Shown here in pieces: positions 26,861 through 35,510 of a stretch of DNA of 64,000 bases. Below the pieces are notes generated by a model. That model was not told the origin of the DNA. It saw only the letters and a list, made by a program, of their open reading frames with translations, and did not search any database. Positions within the stretch are counted from its first letter, which is position 1. Each line of letters begins with the position of its first letter. Position numbers and translations under genes: made by a program. This DNA is from Saonia sp964398035 (GTDB taxonomy: Bacteria; Bacteroidota; Bacteroidia; Flavobacteriales; Flavobacteriaceae). The stretch covers positions 8,007-72,006 of the forward strand of contig CAYNLI010000002.1 in NCBI GenBank assembly GCA_964398035.1, given 5' to 3'.

Positions 26861-26876
26861 ATTATGCATGCATAAT
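26861..26876. promoter_or_regulatory. 16-bp palindromic operator upstream of the GDSL lipoprotein
   Basis: ATTATGCATGCATAAT is a perfect palindrome. It differs by one central base from the core of the etfBA operator at 2690-2705. It lies 16 bases upstream of the -33 element of the candidate promoter at 26892-26921, so both genes are probably read by one regulator. Confidence 0.7.
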
Positions 26877-26891
26877 TTTTTCCCTGTTTTA

Positions 26892-26921
26892 TTGCGAATG
26901 TTATAAAATTAGTTAATTTTG
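26892..26921 (+). promoter_or_regulatory. promoter of the GDSL lipoprotein gene
   Basis: TTG (26892-26894) and TAATTTTG (26914-26921) are 19 bases apart, as expected for the Bacteroidota housekeeping sigma factor. The start codon is 50 bases downstream. Confidence 0.6.
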
Positions 26922-26971
26922 ATAATACTGTTCAACAGCACTTTAAACTTAATTAACTCAAACTAATATAA

Positions 26972-28474
26972 ATGAAAAAGTTTTTTGCATTATTAGCAAG
27001 TTCTGGACTTCTCTTTGTTTCCTGTAGCGACGATGATGAAATCATAGACACTACTCCTATCAACGAAACTCCAATAGTATACACCAGTGGTTCGGCCAAT
27101 TTTTCCAATTATGTTTCTGTTGGGAACTCCTTGACAGCTGGGTATTCTGATGCCGCTCTATTTGTAGATGGGCAAACTACTTCTTTTCCAAACATGTTGG
27201 CTTCTAGCTTTGCACTTGCTGGTGGTGGGGATTTTTCAATTCCATTTATGGCAGACAATCTTGGAGGAGCAACTTTGGGAGGGCAACCCATTTTAGGCAA
27301 TAGATTATTTTTAGATTTCTCATCTGGCTCGCCTGCTCCAACACCTGTAAGTGGCACAGGAACAACAGAAATATCCAATACATTATCAGGGCCTTTTAAT
27401 AATATGGGAGTTCCTGGCGCAAAAAGTTTTCACTTGATAGCTCCTGGTTATGGCAATGTAGCTGGTGTATCTCTTGGCTTGGCAAATCCTTATTATGCAA
27501 GATTTGCTTCTGCTCCAGATGCAACTGTAATTGGTGACGCAGTTTCACAAAACCCAACTTTCTTTTCACTTTGGATTGGAAACAATGACATTTTAAGCTT
27601 TGCTACTTCTGGTGGAGATGGTGTTGATCAAACTGGAAATTTAGACCCAAGCACTTATGGCAGTAATGACATTACTGACCCCAATGTTTTTGCAAATGTA
27701 TATAATGGCTTATTACAGGCTCTTACAGCAAATGGTGCAGATGGCGTAGTTGCTAATTTGCCAGATATTACTACAATCCCATATTTTACTACTGTCCCTC
27801 ACAATCCAGTACCATTGGATGAAGCTACCGCTGGCCTTTTAAACGGTGCATATGCTGCATATAATGGCGGATTGGCACAATTACAAGCAGGAGGGGCTAT
27901 TTCTGCAGAAGAATTGGCTCAACGCACTATCTCATTTAATGCTGGAGAAGGAAACGCAGTGGTTATAATAGATGAAGATTTAACTGATTTAACTGGTTTT
28001 AATGCCGCATTAATAAATATGAGGCAAGCAACCGCAGATGACCTATTGGTGTTCACATCACAAACAATAATTGGCACTTTGGCTAACCCAGCTGACCCTA
28101 CTTCTATAAATGGAGTAGCTGTTCCATTGGCAGACAAATGGGTGCTTACACCTGAAGAACAAGAAGCTGTAGCAACAGCACATGCTGCTTACAATCAAAC
28201 TATTGAAGCTATGGCCCAGCAATATGGCTTGGCATTCGTAGATGCCGAAGGTATTATGACCGAAATTGCGGAAAATGGAATCCAAATACCAGATGGCAGT
28301 ACAGTTACTGCTACCTATGGAACTGGTGGAGGATTTTCTTTGGATGGTGTTCATCCTTCCCCTAGAGGTTATGCAATATTGACCCTCTTTTTTATTGATG
28401 CTATCAATACAACATACGGTTCAGATTTACCTGGGGTAAACCCATTGGATTATAAAGGATTGTACGTTAATTAA
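26972..28474 (+). CDS. GDSL/SGNH hydrolase lipoprotein, probably surface exposed
   Basis: A 500-aa lipoprotein with lipobox ending at Cys18, followed by SDDDE. This acidic run resembles the lipoprotein export signal that sends Bacteroidota lipoproteins to the cell surface. SGNH blocks are visible: VGNSLTAGY (Ser53; GNSL in place of GDSL), WIGNND at about residue 200 and DGVHPSPRGY near the C-terminus with the Asp-His pair. It is probably an esterase or lipase. Such genes commonly neighbour FadL-type transporters in relatives, although none is adjacent here. The shared operator with etfBA supports a role in lipid use. Confidence 0.85.
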   Translation: MKKFFALLASSGLLFVSCSDDDEIIDTTPINETPIVYTSGSANFSNYVSVGNSLTAGYSDAALFVDGQTTSFPNMLASSFALAGGGDFSIPFMADNLGGATLGGQPILGNRLFLDFSSGSPAPTPVSGTGTTEISNTLSGPFNNMGVPGAKSFHLIAPGYGNVAGVSLGLANPYYARFASAPDATVIGDAVSQNPTFFSLWIGNNDILSFATSGGDGVDQTGNLDPSTYGSNDITDPNVFANVYNGLLQALTANGADGVVANLPDITTIPYFTTVPHNPVPLDEATAGLLNGAYAAYNGGLAQLQAGGAISAEELAQRTISFNAGEGNAVVIIDEDLTDLTGFNAALINMRQATADDLLVFTSQTIIGTLANPADPTSINGVAVPLADKWVLTPEEQEAVATAHAAYNQTIEAMAQQYGLAFVDAEGIMTEIAENGIQIPDGSTVTATYGTGGGFSLDGVHPSPRGYAILTLFFIDAINTTYGSDLPGVNPLDYKGLYVN

Positions 28475-28495
28475 TAAAAATAAATTCTTAATTTT

Positions 28496-28528
28496 AAAGG
28501 CATCGAATATGTGTTTCGATGCCTTTTT
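28496..28528 (+). terminator. terminator after the GDSL lipoprotein gene
   Basis: AAAGGCATCGAA (28496-28507) pairs perfectly with TTCGATGCCTTT (28515-28526), followed by Ts. It lies 22 bases after the stop. Confidence 0.85.
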
Positions 28529-28554
28529 AGTTCATCCTTTAAAATATTGTTCTC

Positions 28555-28905
28555 ATGAAAATGATTCTAAGAGTTTTATTAAGTGCCTTGGCTGTAGTGT
28601 TATTATCAAAAATATTACCTGGCATTGGTGTAGACTCCTACACAACAGCTATTATTGTTGCTATAGTTTTAAGCCTTTTAAATTTTTTAGTGAAACCCGT
28701 TTTAATAATTCTCACTCTTCCCGTTACCATAGTCACTTTTGGGCTTTTCTTATTGATTATAAACGCCATTATTATTCTTTTGGCAGATTATTTTGTTGAT
28801 GGGTTTTATGCAAACAGTATATGGTGGGCCTTACTTTTTAGTTTGTTACTATCTTTCTTGCAATCTATTTTATTCTCATTCCTAAAAGAAGACAAAAAAA
28901 AGTAA
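28555..28905 (+). CDS. Phage holin family 4 (YvlD-like) membrane protein
   Basis: A 116-aa protein with four hydrophobic segments and the family motif SLLNFLVKPVLIILTLPVTIVTFGLFLLIINAIIILLA, here at about residues 41-80 and cited only in part, with a short basic tail (KEDKKK). It belongs to the holin family 4/YvlD group, chromosomal membrane proteins of unknown function that are not phage holins in most genomes. There are no phage genes nearby, so a phage origin is unlikely. Confidence 0.75.
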   Translation: MKMILRVLLSALAVVLLSKILPGIGVDSYTTAIIVAIVLSLLNFLVKPVLIILTLPVTIVTFGLFLLIINAIIILLADYFVDGFYANSIWWALLFSLLLSFLQSILFSFLKEDKKK

Positions 28906-28946
28906 GCTATCATTAGCTATCATTTGACTTACAGTAATTTAAAAAC

Positions 28947-28977
28947 TTGTGCTACTTCGTAAAATGTCCTACTTTTG
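28947..28977 (+). promoter_or_regulatory. promoter of tig
   Basis: TTG (28947-28949) and TACTTTTG (28970-28977) are separated by 20 bases and match the Bacteroidota consensus fully. They lie 33 bases before the trigger factor start. Confidence 0.7.
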
Positions 28978-29010
28978 CATCCCATTTTAGAAAAGCAAAA
29001 CAATAGATAG

Positions 29011-30333
29011 ATGAACATTACCAAAGAGCAGATAGACGAGTTAAATGCAGTTGTAAAAGTCGCCGTAACAAAAGGCGATTATCAGGACAAGGTAGATACT
29101 ATTCTTAAAGATTACAGAAAACAAGCCAGCATTCCAGGTTTTAGAAAGGGACAAGTACCTATGAGCCTTATTAAAAAACAATATGGCAAAGCAGTATTGG
29201 TAGACGAGGTAAACAAGCTTTTACAGGACAATCTAAACAAATATCTTACGGAAGAAAAACTAGATGTTCTTGGTAATCCATTGCCAAAACAACAAGATAA
29301 TTTTGATTGGGACACAGAAGAATTTGCTTTTGAATTTGAATTGGGATTAGCTCCTAGTTTTGAGGTTCCGTTGAAAACAAAAAAGTCTATTGTACACTAT
29401 ACAATTGTTGCAGACAAAAAAATGGTAGATGAGCAAGTGGACCGAATTCAAAAACAATACGGAAAACTAGTAAACAAGAAAGAAGTTGGTAAAAACTATG
29501 AAGTTATTGGTGTCTTTAAAAATGAAGCAGAAGAGATTGACAACAAAACCACTATAGAACTTGATAAAATTAAAAGTAAAAAAGCAATTGACAGTCTTTT
29601 AGGAAAAAAAGCAGGAGATGTGGTTTCCCTAAAAACAAAAGGACTTTTCAAGGAAGACTATTTACTGTCCAGTGTACTTGGAATTGATAAAGAAAAAGTA
29701 GAAAAATTGAATATTGATGTTGATTTCACAATTGAAGAAATCAACGAAAGAGAGCCAGCAGAACTAAATCAAGAATTATTTGACAAATTATTTGGCAAGG
29801 ATACTGTTAAAACCGAAGCTGAGTTAAAAGCTAAAATCAAAGAAGATTCTGAAAAACAATTTGTACAACAATCAGACCAGAAACTTTTAAATGACATTAC
29901 GGAACATTACATTTCTAATGTAAAGTTTGATTTACCTACAGGTTTCCTTAAAAAATGGATTCAAGTGACTGGAGAAAAGCCTTTAACAGAAGATGAGGCA
30001 AATGAAGAGTACGAGAAATCTGAAAAAGGGTTGCGTTATCAATTAATTGAAGGTAAGATTATCAAAGAGAACAATATTGAAATTCAGTTTGATGAACTTA
30101 AGGAATTTGCCAAAGGATTCATTAAATCCCAAATGGCACAATATGGCCAATTGAACCCAGCAGAAGAGGAGTTGGACAATATCGCTGCAAGAATAATGGG
30201 CAACCAAGATGAAGTAAAAAGACTATCAGAGCAATTAATGAGTCAAAAATTGCTAAATCTTTATAAAGAAAAGTCAAACTTAAAAAGCAAGGAAATCACC
30301 TATGAAAACTTTGTGAAAGAAGTATACGGGTAG
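29011..30333 (+). CDS. tig: Trigger factor
   Basis: The 440-aa ribosome-associated chaperone folds nascent chains. The N-terminal ribosome-binding domain is visible (IPGFRKGQVPMSLIKKQYGKAVLVDEVNKLL at about residues 38-70, containing the GFRKGxxP signature). The C-terminal helical chaperone arms follow. The middle region is divergent from the FKBP-like PPIase domain of proteobacterial proteins, as is usual in Bacteroidota. It sits upstream of clpP and clpX, a widely conserved proteostasis cluster, but a terminator separates it from clpP. Confidence 0.93.
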   Translation: MNITKEQIDELNAVVKVAVTKGDYQDKVDTILKDYRKQASIPGFRKGQVPMSLIKKQYGKAVLVDEVNKLLQDNLNKYLTEEKLDVLGNPLPKQQDNFDWDTEEFAFEFELGLAPSFEVPLKTKKSIVHYTIVADKKMVDEQVDRIQKQYGKLVNKKEVGKNYEVIGVFKNEAEEIDNKTTIELDKIKSKKAIDSLLGKKAGDVVSLKTKGLFKEDYLLSSVLGIDKEKVEKLNIDVDFTIEEINEREPAELNQELFDKLFGKDTVKTEAELKAKIKEDSEKQFVQQSDQKLLNDITEHYISNVKFDLPTGFLKKWIQVTGEKPLTEDEANEEYEKSEKGLRYQLIEGKIIKENNIEIQFDELKEFAKGFIKSQMAQYGQLNPAEEELDNIAARIMGNQDEVKRLSEQLMSQKLLNLYKEKSNLKSKEITYENFVKEVYG

Positions 30334-30361
30334 TTTTGCAAAAATAAAATAAGTATCTTTA

Positions 30362-30399
30362 CGATGCCGAAGATTGTATTTTTCGGCACCTTTTTTTTC
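30362..30399 (+). terminator. terminator between tig and clpP
   Basis: TGCCGAA (30365-30371) pairs with TTCGGCA (30382-30388), followed by CCTTTTTTTT. It ends 23 bases before the clpP start. Confidence 0.8.
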
Positions 30400-30421
30400 T
30401 TACAAATTTGATTGAAAACTT

Positions 30422-31102
30422 ATGGATTACGGAAAAGAATTCAAAAATTATGCTATAAAACATCAAGGCATAAACAGTATGTACTATGACAATATCATTA
30501 GTAGTATGTATCCAACAAATATGACGCCCAATATTATAGAAGAAAGGCAGATGAACGTGATTGCAATGGATGTCTTCTCTAGATTAATGATGGACCGTAT
30601 TATTTTTTTAGGAACGGGAATCAATGATCAAGTAGCCAATATTGTCCAAGCACAATTACTTTTCTTAGAAAGTGCAGATGCCGTAAAAGATATTCAAATA
30701 TATATTAACTCCCCAGGAGGCAGTGTTTATGCAGGTTTAGGGATTTATGACACCATGCAGTTCATAAAACCAGATGTAGCCACAATTTGTACAGGTATGG
30801 CCGCATCTATGGGAGCAGTATTGCTTTGCGCAGGTGAAAAAGGAAAACGTAGTGCCCTGACCCATTCCAGGGTCATGATTCACCAACCTATGGGAGGAGC
30901 CCAAGGACAAGCAAGCGATATAGAGATTACCGCTAGGGAAATATTGAAGCTCAAAGGTGAATTATATGAAATTATAGCCAACCATTCTGGTCAATCCTTA
31001 GATAAAGTACACGATGATAGTGACAGGGATTATTGGATGAAGGCAGAAGAGGCTAAAAAATATGGAATGATTGATGAGATTTTGGTAAGGGATAGAGGTT
31101 AA
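30422..31102 (+). CDS. clpP: ATP-dependent Clp protease proteolytic subunit
   Basis: The 226-aa serine protease forms the tetradecameric chamber that degrades substrates delivered by ClpX. The catalytic triad is visible: Ser129 in MAASMGAVLL, His154 in MIHQPMGG and Asp203 in DRDYWM. IYINSPGGSVYAGLGIYD is present. The N-terminus is about 25 residues longer than in E. coli ClpP, as is common in Bacteroidota. clpX follows 76 bases downstream. Confidence 0.97.
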   Translation: MDYGKEFKNYAIKHQGINSMYYDNIISSMYPTNMTPNIIEERQMNVIAMDVFSRLMMDRIIFLGTGINDQVANIVQAQLLFLESADAVKDIQIYINSPGGSVYAGLGIYDTMQFIKPDVATICTGMAASMGAVLLCAGEKGKRSALTHSRVMIHQPMGGAQGQASDIEITAREILKLKGELYEIIANHSGQSLDKVHDDSDRDYWMKAEEAKKYGMIDEILVRDRG

Positions 31103-31178
31103 ATTCGACCAAATACCCCAATAAAACAAACCAAAACTTAAAATTTTGCGTTATTCATATTAGAAATTATTTGTTGTT

Positions 31179-32414
31179 ATGGCAAAAGAAAATTTAGAAT
31201 GTTCTTTTTGTGGAAGAAAAAAACCAGAAACCAATCTCTTGATTGCGGGTCTAGATGCGCATATATGTGATCGGTGTATTGAGCAAGCACATGGTATAGT
31301 TTCGGAAGAATCCAAACAATCCAAAAATGATGATCTCTCATCAGAATTGGTATTAAAAAAGCCCATGGAAATCAAAGGCTTTTTAGACACTTTTATTATT
31401 GGGCAAGAGCGCACAAAAAAAGTAATGTCCGTTGCTGTTTATAATCACTATAAAAGATTATTGCAACCTAAGACCAAAGAAGACGATATAGAAATACAGA
31501 AAAGTAACCTTATAATGGTAGGGCAAACTGGTACAGGTAAAACATTAATGGCCAAGACCATTGCCCGCATGCTAAATGTCCCTCTTGCCATGGTAGACGC
31601 CACTGTGTTGACAGAAGCCGGTTATGTTGGAGAAGATGTAGAAAGCATCCTTACACGATTACTACAAGCTGCTGATTATAATCTAGAAAAAGCAGAACGG
31701 GGCATTGTTTTTATTGATGAAATTGATAAAATAGCTCGCAAGAGCGATAATCCATCAATAACCCGTGATGTATCTGGTGAAGGAGTTCAACAAGGATTAT
31801 TAAAATTATTGGAAGGAACCGTTGTAAACGTACCGCCAAAAGGTGGCAGAAAACATCCAGACCAAAAATTCATAGAAGTAAACACAGAAAACATATTGTT
31901 TATAGCAGGTGGTGCTTTTGATGGCATTGAGCGCATCATCACTAAACGTTTAAACATGCAAGCTGTGGGTTATAGTGCCTCAAAAGCAGATGATAATCTA
32001 AATACTGCCAATATTTTGCAGTACATCATTCCCAGAGATTTAAAAGAGTTTGGATTAATTCCTGAAATCATTGGAAGGTTGCCCGTTTTGACCCACATGA
32101 ACCCTTTGGACGAAAAGGCTTTAAGAGCAATTCTTACAGAACCAAAAAATGCTATTATCAAACAATATGAAAAATTGTTTGATATGGATAATATATCCTT
32201 TAAAATAACAGATCAAGCATTAGATTACATTGTACAAAAAGCTATTGAGTACAAACTAGGTGCAAGAGGTCTTCGCTCATTATGCGAAGCTATTTTTACA
32301 GATGCAATGTTTGAACTGCCAAGTAGTGACGAAACTGAATTTAAGGTAACCAAACCTTATGCTGAAGAGAAATTATCCTATGAAACTATTAAAAAACTAA
32401 AAGCAGTTTCTTAA
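31179..32414 (+). CDS. clpX: ATP-dependent Clp protease ATP-binding subunit ClpX
   Basis: The 411-aa AAA+ unfoldase feeds ClpP. The N-terminal zinc-binding domain has Cys8, Cys11, Cys30 and Cys33 (CSFCGRKK...CDRC). Walker A is GQTGTGKT at residues 115-122 and Walker B is VFIDEIDK. The IGF-type ClpP-binding loop region is present in the AAA+ module (the segment around ERIITKRL is conserved). The terminator hairpin overlaps the stop codon. Confidence 0.97.
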   Translation: MAKENLECSFCGRKKPETNLLIAGLDAHICDRCIEQAHGIVSEESKQSKNDDLSSELVLKKPMEIKGFLDTFIIGQERTKKVMSVAVYNHYKRLLQPKTKEDDIEIQKSNLIMVGQTGTGKTLMAKTIARMLNVPLAMVDATVLTEAGYVGEDVESILTRLLQAADYNLEKAERGIVFIDEIDKIARKSDNPSITRDVSGEGVQQGLLKLLEGTVVNVPPKGGRKHPDQKFIEVNTENILFIAGGAFDGIERIITKRLNMQAVGYSASKADDNLNTANILQYIIPRDLKEFGLIPEIIGRLPVLTHMNPLDEKALRAILTEPKNAIIKQYEKLFDMDNISFKITDQALDYIVQKAIEYKLGARGLRSLCEAIFTDAMFELPSSDETEFKVTKPYAEEKLSYETIKKLKAVS

Positions 32415-32434
32415 GAAACTGCTTTTAGTTTTAG
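32397..32434 (+). terminator. terminator overlapping the clpX stop codon
   Basis: A perfect 32-bp palindrome (32397-32428), CTAAAAGCAGTTTCTT facing AAGAAACTGCTTTTAG, followed by TTTTAG. The clpX stop TAA (32412-32414) lies at its centre, so the last codons form one arm. Confidence 0.8.
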
Positions 32435-32463
32435 TATTGAAATTTTATATCCCAAACAACCCC

Positions 32464-33009
32464 TTAATCTTGAAATTGCTTGTGCATTACTTTATCCAGT
32501 AATCCCTTACATACTTTTTGAATAATTTTTTCATCCGCATATAATTCATGCCCAAAGTTTGGAACAATTTCCATTTTTGCATCAAGTTTTTTTGACCATT
32601 CAACTGAAGGCATAAACTCATCTTTTTCACCATAAAGCATAGTTGTGACACAATTTGGTTTTTCTGTTTCCATACGTATTCTTGTTGCAGAAATAATATA
32701 CAAAGATTTCATGGGCAGCCCTTTTAGATTTGCTTTCCATGCAATTGTCCCTCCAGTACTAAAAGCCAGATAATGACTTGCCGCACTTTCTTTCTTTAAA
32801 AGATGGGCAACGGCTGTATCTATTCCTCCGTTAACAAACTCTTGGTGAATATTTTCGTCAGAATTAACTGTTAAATCAATATTGGCCAATTGTTGACAAT
32901 CATAAAAAACAATATCAAAATACTGTTGTAAGTAACCAAGATATGATGTGATCCATAGGCCTTTTTTAACACCCCACATATCGGATAAAACGACTAATCG
33001 TTCTGCCAT
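32464..33009 (-). CDS. Small alpha/beta hydrolase-like protein
   Basis: A 181-aa protein with an alpha/beta-hydrolase pattern: VLSDMWGVKK near the N-terminus, a nucleophile-elbow-like AFSTGGTIAW (residues about 82-91), LYGEKDEFMP before the acid position and NFGHELYADE with a candidate catalytic His. It is shorter than typical family members (about 220-280 aa) and lacks a lid. The substrate is unknown. It is a single gene, convergent with clpX and transcribed towards it. Confidence 0.6.
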   Translation of the reverse strand: MAERLVVLSDMWGVKKGLWITSYLGYLQQYFDIVFYDCQQLANIDLTVNSDENIHQEFVNGGIDTAVAHLLKKESAASHYLAFSTGGTIAWKANLKGLPMKSLYIISATRIRMETEKPNCVTTMLYGEKDEFMPSVEWSKKLDAKMEIVPNFGHELYADEKIIQKVCKGLLDKVMHKQFQD

Positions 33010-33083
33010 AATAGTAATAGTTTAATTAATAAATAGTTATGCTTATTTCCTAAAATTGGATATTAAACGGAGAAATTTCAGAT

Positions 33084-34598
33084 TTATTTGTTCATTTGGA
33101 GTAATTCCTCTACATAATCCCTTTCATTGGATAATCTTGGAATTTTATGTTGACCACCTAACTTCCCTTTGGATTTTAACCAATCATAGAAAAGATTTTC
33201 TCTTGCAATATGCACCTCAGGCATTTTTAAAGTCATATTATTATACCGTTTGGCCTCATAATCAGAGTTTAATGATTTTAGGGCATTATCCAATAGTTCT
33301 GTAAAATAATTAATTTCTGCTGGTTTTTTTCTAAACTCTATAACCCACTCATGGCTGCCCTTTTCTTTTCCTTCCATAAAAATTGGAGCGGCAGTATAGT
33401 CTTTTATTTCTGCTGAAGTTTTTTTACAGACATTTTTTAATGCTTCCTCTGCATTCTCAATAATCAGTTCTTCACCAAAGGCATTTATATGGTGCTTTGT
33501 TCTACCGGTCACCTTAATCCTGTATGGACTTGTTGAAGTAAACCGAACCGTATCTCCAATTTTATAACGCCATAACCCAGCATTGGTAGTAATGACCACA
33601 GCATAATTTTTACCCACTTTTACTTCCCATAATGGAATTGCAATCTGATTGATCGTGCCATACGTATCCATAGGAATAAATTCATAAAAAATACCATAAT
33701 CCAACATCAATAGTAAATCACTGGAATTATTTCTATCCTGTATGGCAAAAAAACCTTCTGATGCATTATAAATCTCATAATAGTTAAAGCTTTTTCTTGG
33801 CAACAACTTTTTATACTGATCCCTGTAGGGATCAAAACTAACACCACCATGAAAATAAACTTCAAGGTTTTCCCAAACTTGAAAAAGATGGTCTTTTCCA
33901 GTCTTTTCTATTACATTGTTCATAAGCACCAACATCCAAGAAGGAACTCCTGCCAAGCTTGTCACATTCTCTTGAATACTTTCTTCAATGATGGCTTCCA
34001 TTTTAGTCTCCCATTCACTCATCAAAGAAACCTTGCTACTTGGGGTGCTACTCATTTCTGCCCAAAAAGGCATATTATCTATCAATATTGCGGATAAATC
34101 TCCAAAAAAAGTACCGTTATCCTCATACAACTCTTTACTGCCTCCCAACCGCAGGCTTTTACCCGTAAACAATTGTGAATTTTCATTATTATTAAGGTAG
34201 AGACAAAGCAAATCCTTACTGGATTTATAATGGCAATCCTCCAAAGATTCTGTACTCACTGGAATAAATTTACTCTTAGCATTTGTGGTACCACTACTTT
34301 TGGCAAACCACTTTATAGCTGTGGGCCAAAAGACATTTTGTTCGCCCCTTCTAGTACGTTCGATCATAGGTTCCGTTTCCTCATAAGAAGCTATTGGAAC
34401 TCTATCCGCAAAAGTGTTATAATTGGTGATGGAACCAAAATCATAGGCCTTACCAACCTCTGTGTCCTTGGCAAATTGTATTAATTGATTTAGCACTTCC
34501 TCCTGCACCTCTTCAGGGTACTTTAAAAAAAGTTCTATTTGGTGATAGCGCTTTTTAAGTAACCACGATGCAATAGAATTGAATAAAGGTATTGGCAT
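33084..34598 (-). CDS. GH3 auxin-responsive promoter family protein
   Basis: A 504-aa member of the GH3 family (acyl-adenylate-forming, ANL-like fold): FAKSSGTTNAKSKFIPVS is the phosphate-binding SSGTT loop at about residues 112-130. It is followed by YEIYNASEGFFAIQD, and by TTNAGLWRYKIGDTVRFTS with the adenylate-binding YKIGD. In plants the family conjugates amino acids to acyl hormones; the bacterial substrate is unknown. It stands alone between divergent and convergent neighbours. Confidence 0.88.
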   Translation of the reverse strand: MPIPLFNSIASWLLKKRYHQIELFLKYPEEVQEEVLNQLIQFAKDTEVGKAYDFGSITNYNTFADRVPIASYEETEPMIERTRRGEQNVFWPTAIKWFAKSSGTTNAKSKFIPVSTESLEDCHYKSSKDLLCLYLNNNENSQLFTGKSLRLGGSKELYEDNGTFFGDLSAILIDNMPFWAEMSSTPSSKVSLMSEWETKMEAIIEESIQENVTSLAGVPSWMLVLMNNVIEKTGKDHLFQVWENLEVYFHGGVSFDPYRDQYKKLLPRKSFNYYEIYNASEGFFAIQDRNNSSDLLLMLDYGIFYEFIPMDTYGTINQIAIPLWEVKVGKNYAVVITTNAGLWRYKIGDTVRFTSTSPYRIKVTGRTKHHINAFGEELIIENAEEALKNVCKKTSAEIKDYTAAPIFMEGKEKGSHEWVIEFRKKPAEINYFTELLDNALKSLNSDYEAKRYNNMTLKMPEVHIARENLFYDWLKSKGKLGGQHKIPRLSNERDYVEELLQMNK

Positions 34599-34715
34599 TT
34601 TAGGTATCTTTATCCTGATTAATTCAGGAAGAATATTAGTTTGTGCTATGACACCAAATTAATCATAAAATAGCTTTAAAACTATAACATAAGTCATATT
34701 TTAATTCGATTACAA

Positions 34716-35510
34716 ATGCAATACGAAGGTGTATTAAAAAAAATGCAAACTGAAATAGGAACACCTATTCAGTATTATTTGATTTTTGAGAACGATTTTT
34801 TAAACGTGAATCAAATTCTTGGTAAAAAGATAACGCTCACTTTCATAAAGCACCAATGCCTTAATTGTGGACAAAACAAGCCTATTTATAGGCAAGGATT
34901 TTGTAAAAGCTGTTTTTTTGAAACCCCGTTGGCTGGAGATTGGATCATGCGCCCAGAACTGAGTACTGCACATTTGGATAAGGAAGATAGGGATTTAGAA
35001 TATGAAAAAAAGGCACAACTACAGCCCCATATTGTCTATTTGGCAAATTCTAGTAATGTTAAAGTAGGCGTGACTAGGAAAAACCAAGTCCCAACACGTT
35101 GGATAGACCAAGGGGCACATGAAGCTCTTGAAATTGTGGAAGTTCCTAATAGATATTTGGCCGGTATTACTGAAGTTGCCTTAAAAGCACATGTAAGTGA
35201 TAAAACCAATTGGAGGAAAATGTTGACCAATAGCATTGAAGATGTAAATTTGGAAGAATGGAAGCAAAAGCTAAAGTCTTTTATCCCCAATGAAGCATTA
35301 GAATATTTTATTACTGACAATGAAGAAACTCATTTAGAATTCCCTGTATTGCGCTACCCAGAAAAAGTAAAAAGTCTTAACCTAGAAAAAAATCTGAATT
35401 ACACAGGGGTGTTAAAAGGTATAAAAGGACAGTATTTTATTTTTGAAGATGATACTGTTTTTAATATCAGGGCTAATGAAGGGCTTTATATCTCTTTAGA
35501 AATTAGTTAA
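34716..35510 (+). CDS. DUF2797 family protein
   Basis: A 264-aa protein with a four-cysteine cluster (Cys48, Cys51, Cys63, Cys66: HQCLNCG and GFCKSC), probably binding zinc. A GIY-YIG-like segment follows (HIVYLANSSNVKVGVTRKNQVPTRWIDQGA). This is the DUF2797 layout. Function is not established; a nucleic-acid role is suggested by the fold. Its stop overlaps the end of the convergent AsmA-like gene by 8 bases. Confidence 0.8.
   Translation: MQYEGVLKKMQTEIGTPIQYYLIFENDFLNVNQILGKKITLTFIKHQCLNCGQNKPIYRQGFCKSCFFETPLAGDWIMRPELSTAHLDKEDRDLEYEKKAQLQPHIVYLANSSNVKVGVTRKNQVPTRWIDQGAHEALEIVEVPNRYLAGITEVALKAHVSDKTNWRKMLTNSIEDVNLEEWKQKLKSFIPNEALEYFITDNEETHLEFPVLRYPEKVKSLNLEKNLNYTGVLKGIKGQYFIFEDDTVFNIRANEGLYISLEIS

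Noticed and set aside
28555..28905. holin-like gene as a sign of a prophage
   Set aside because: No other phage gene is near; chromosomal proteins of this family are widespread.
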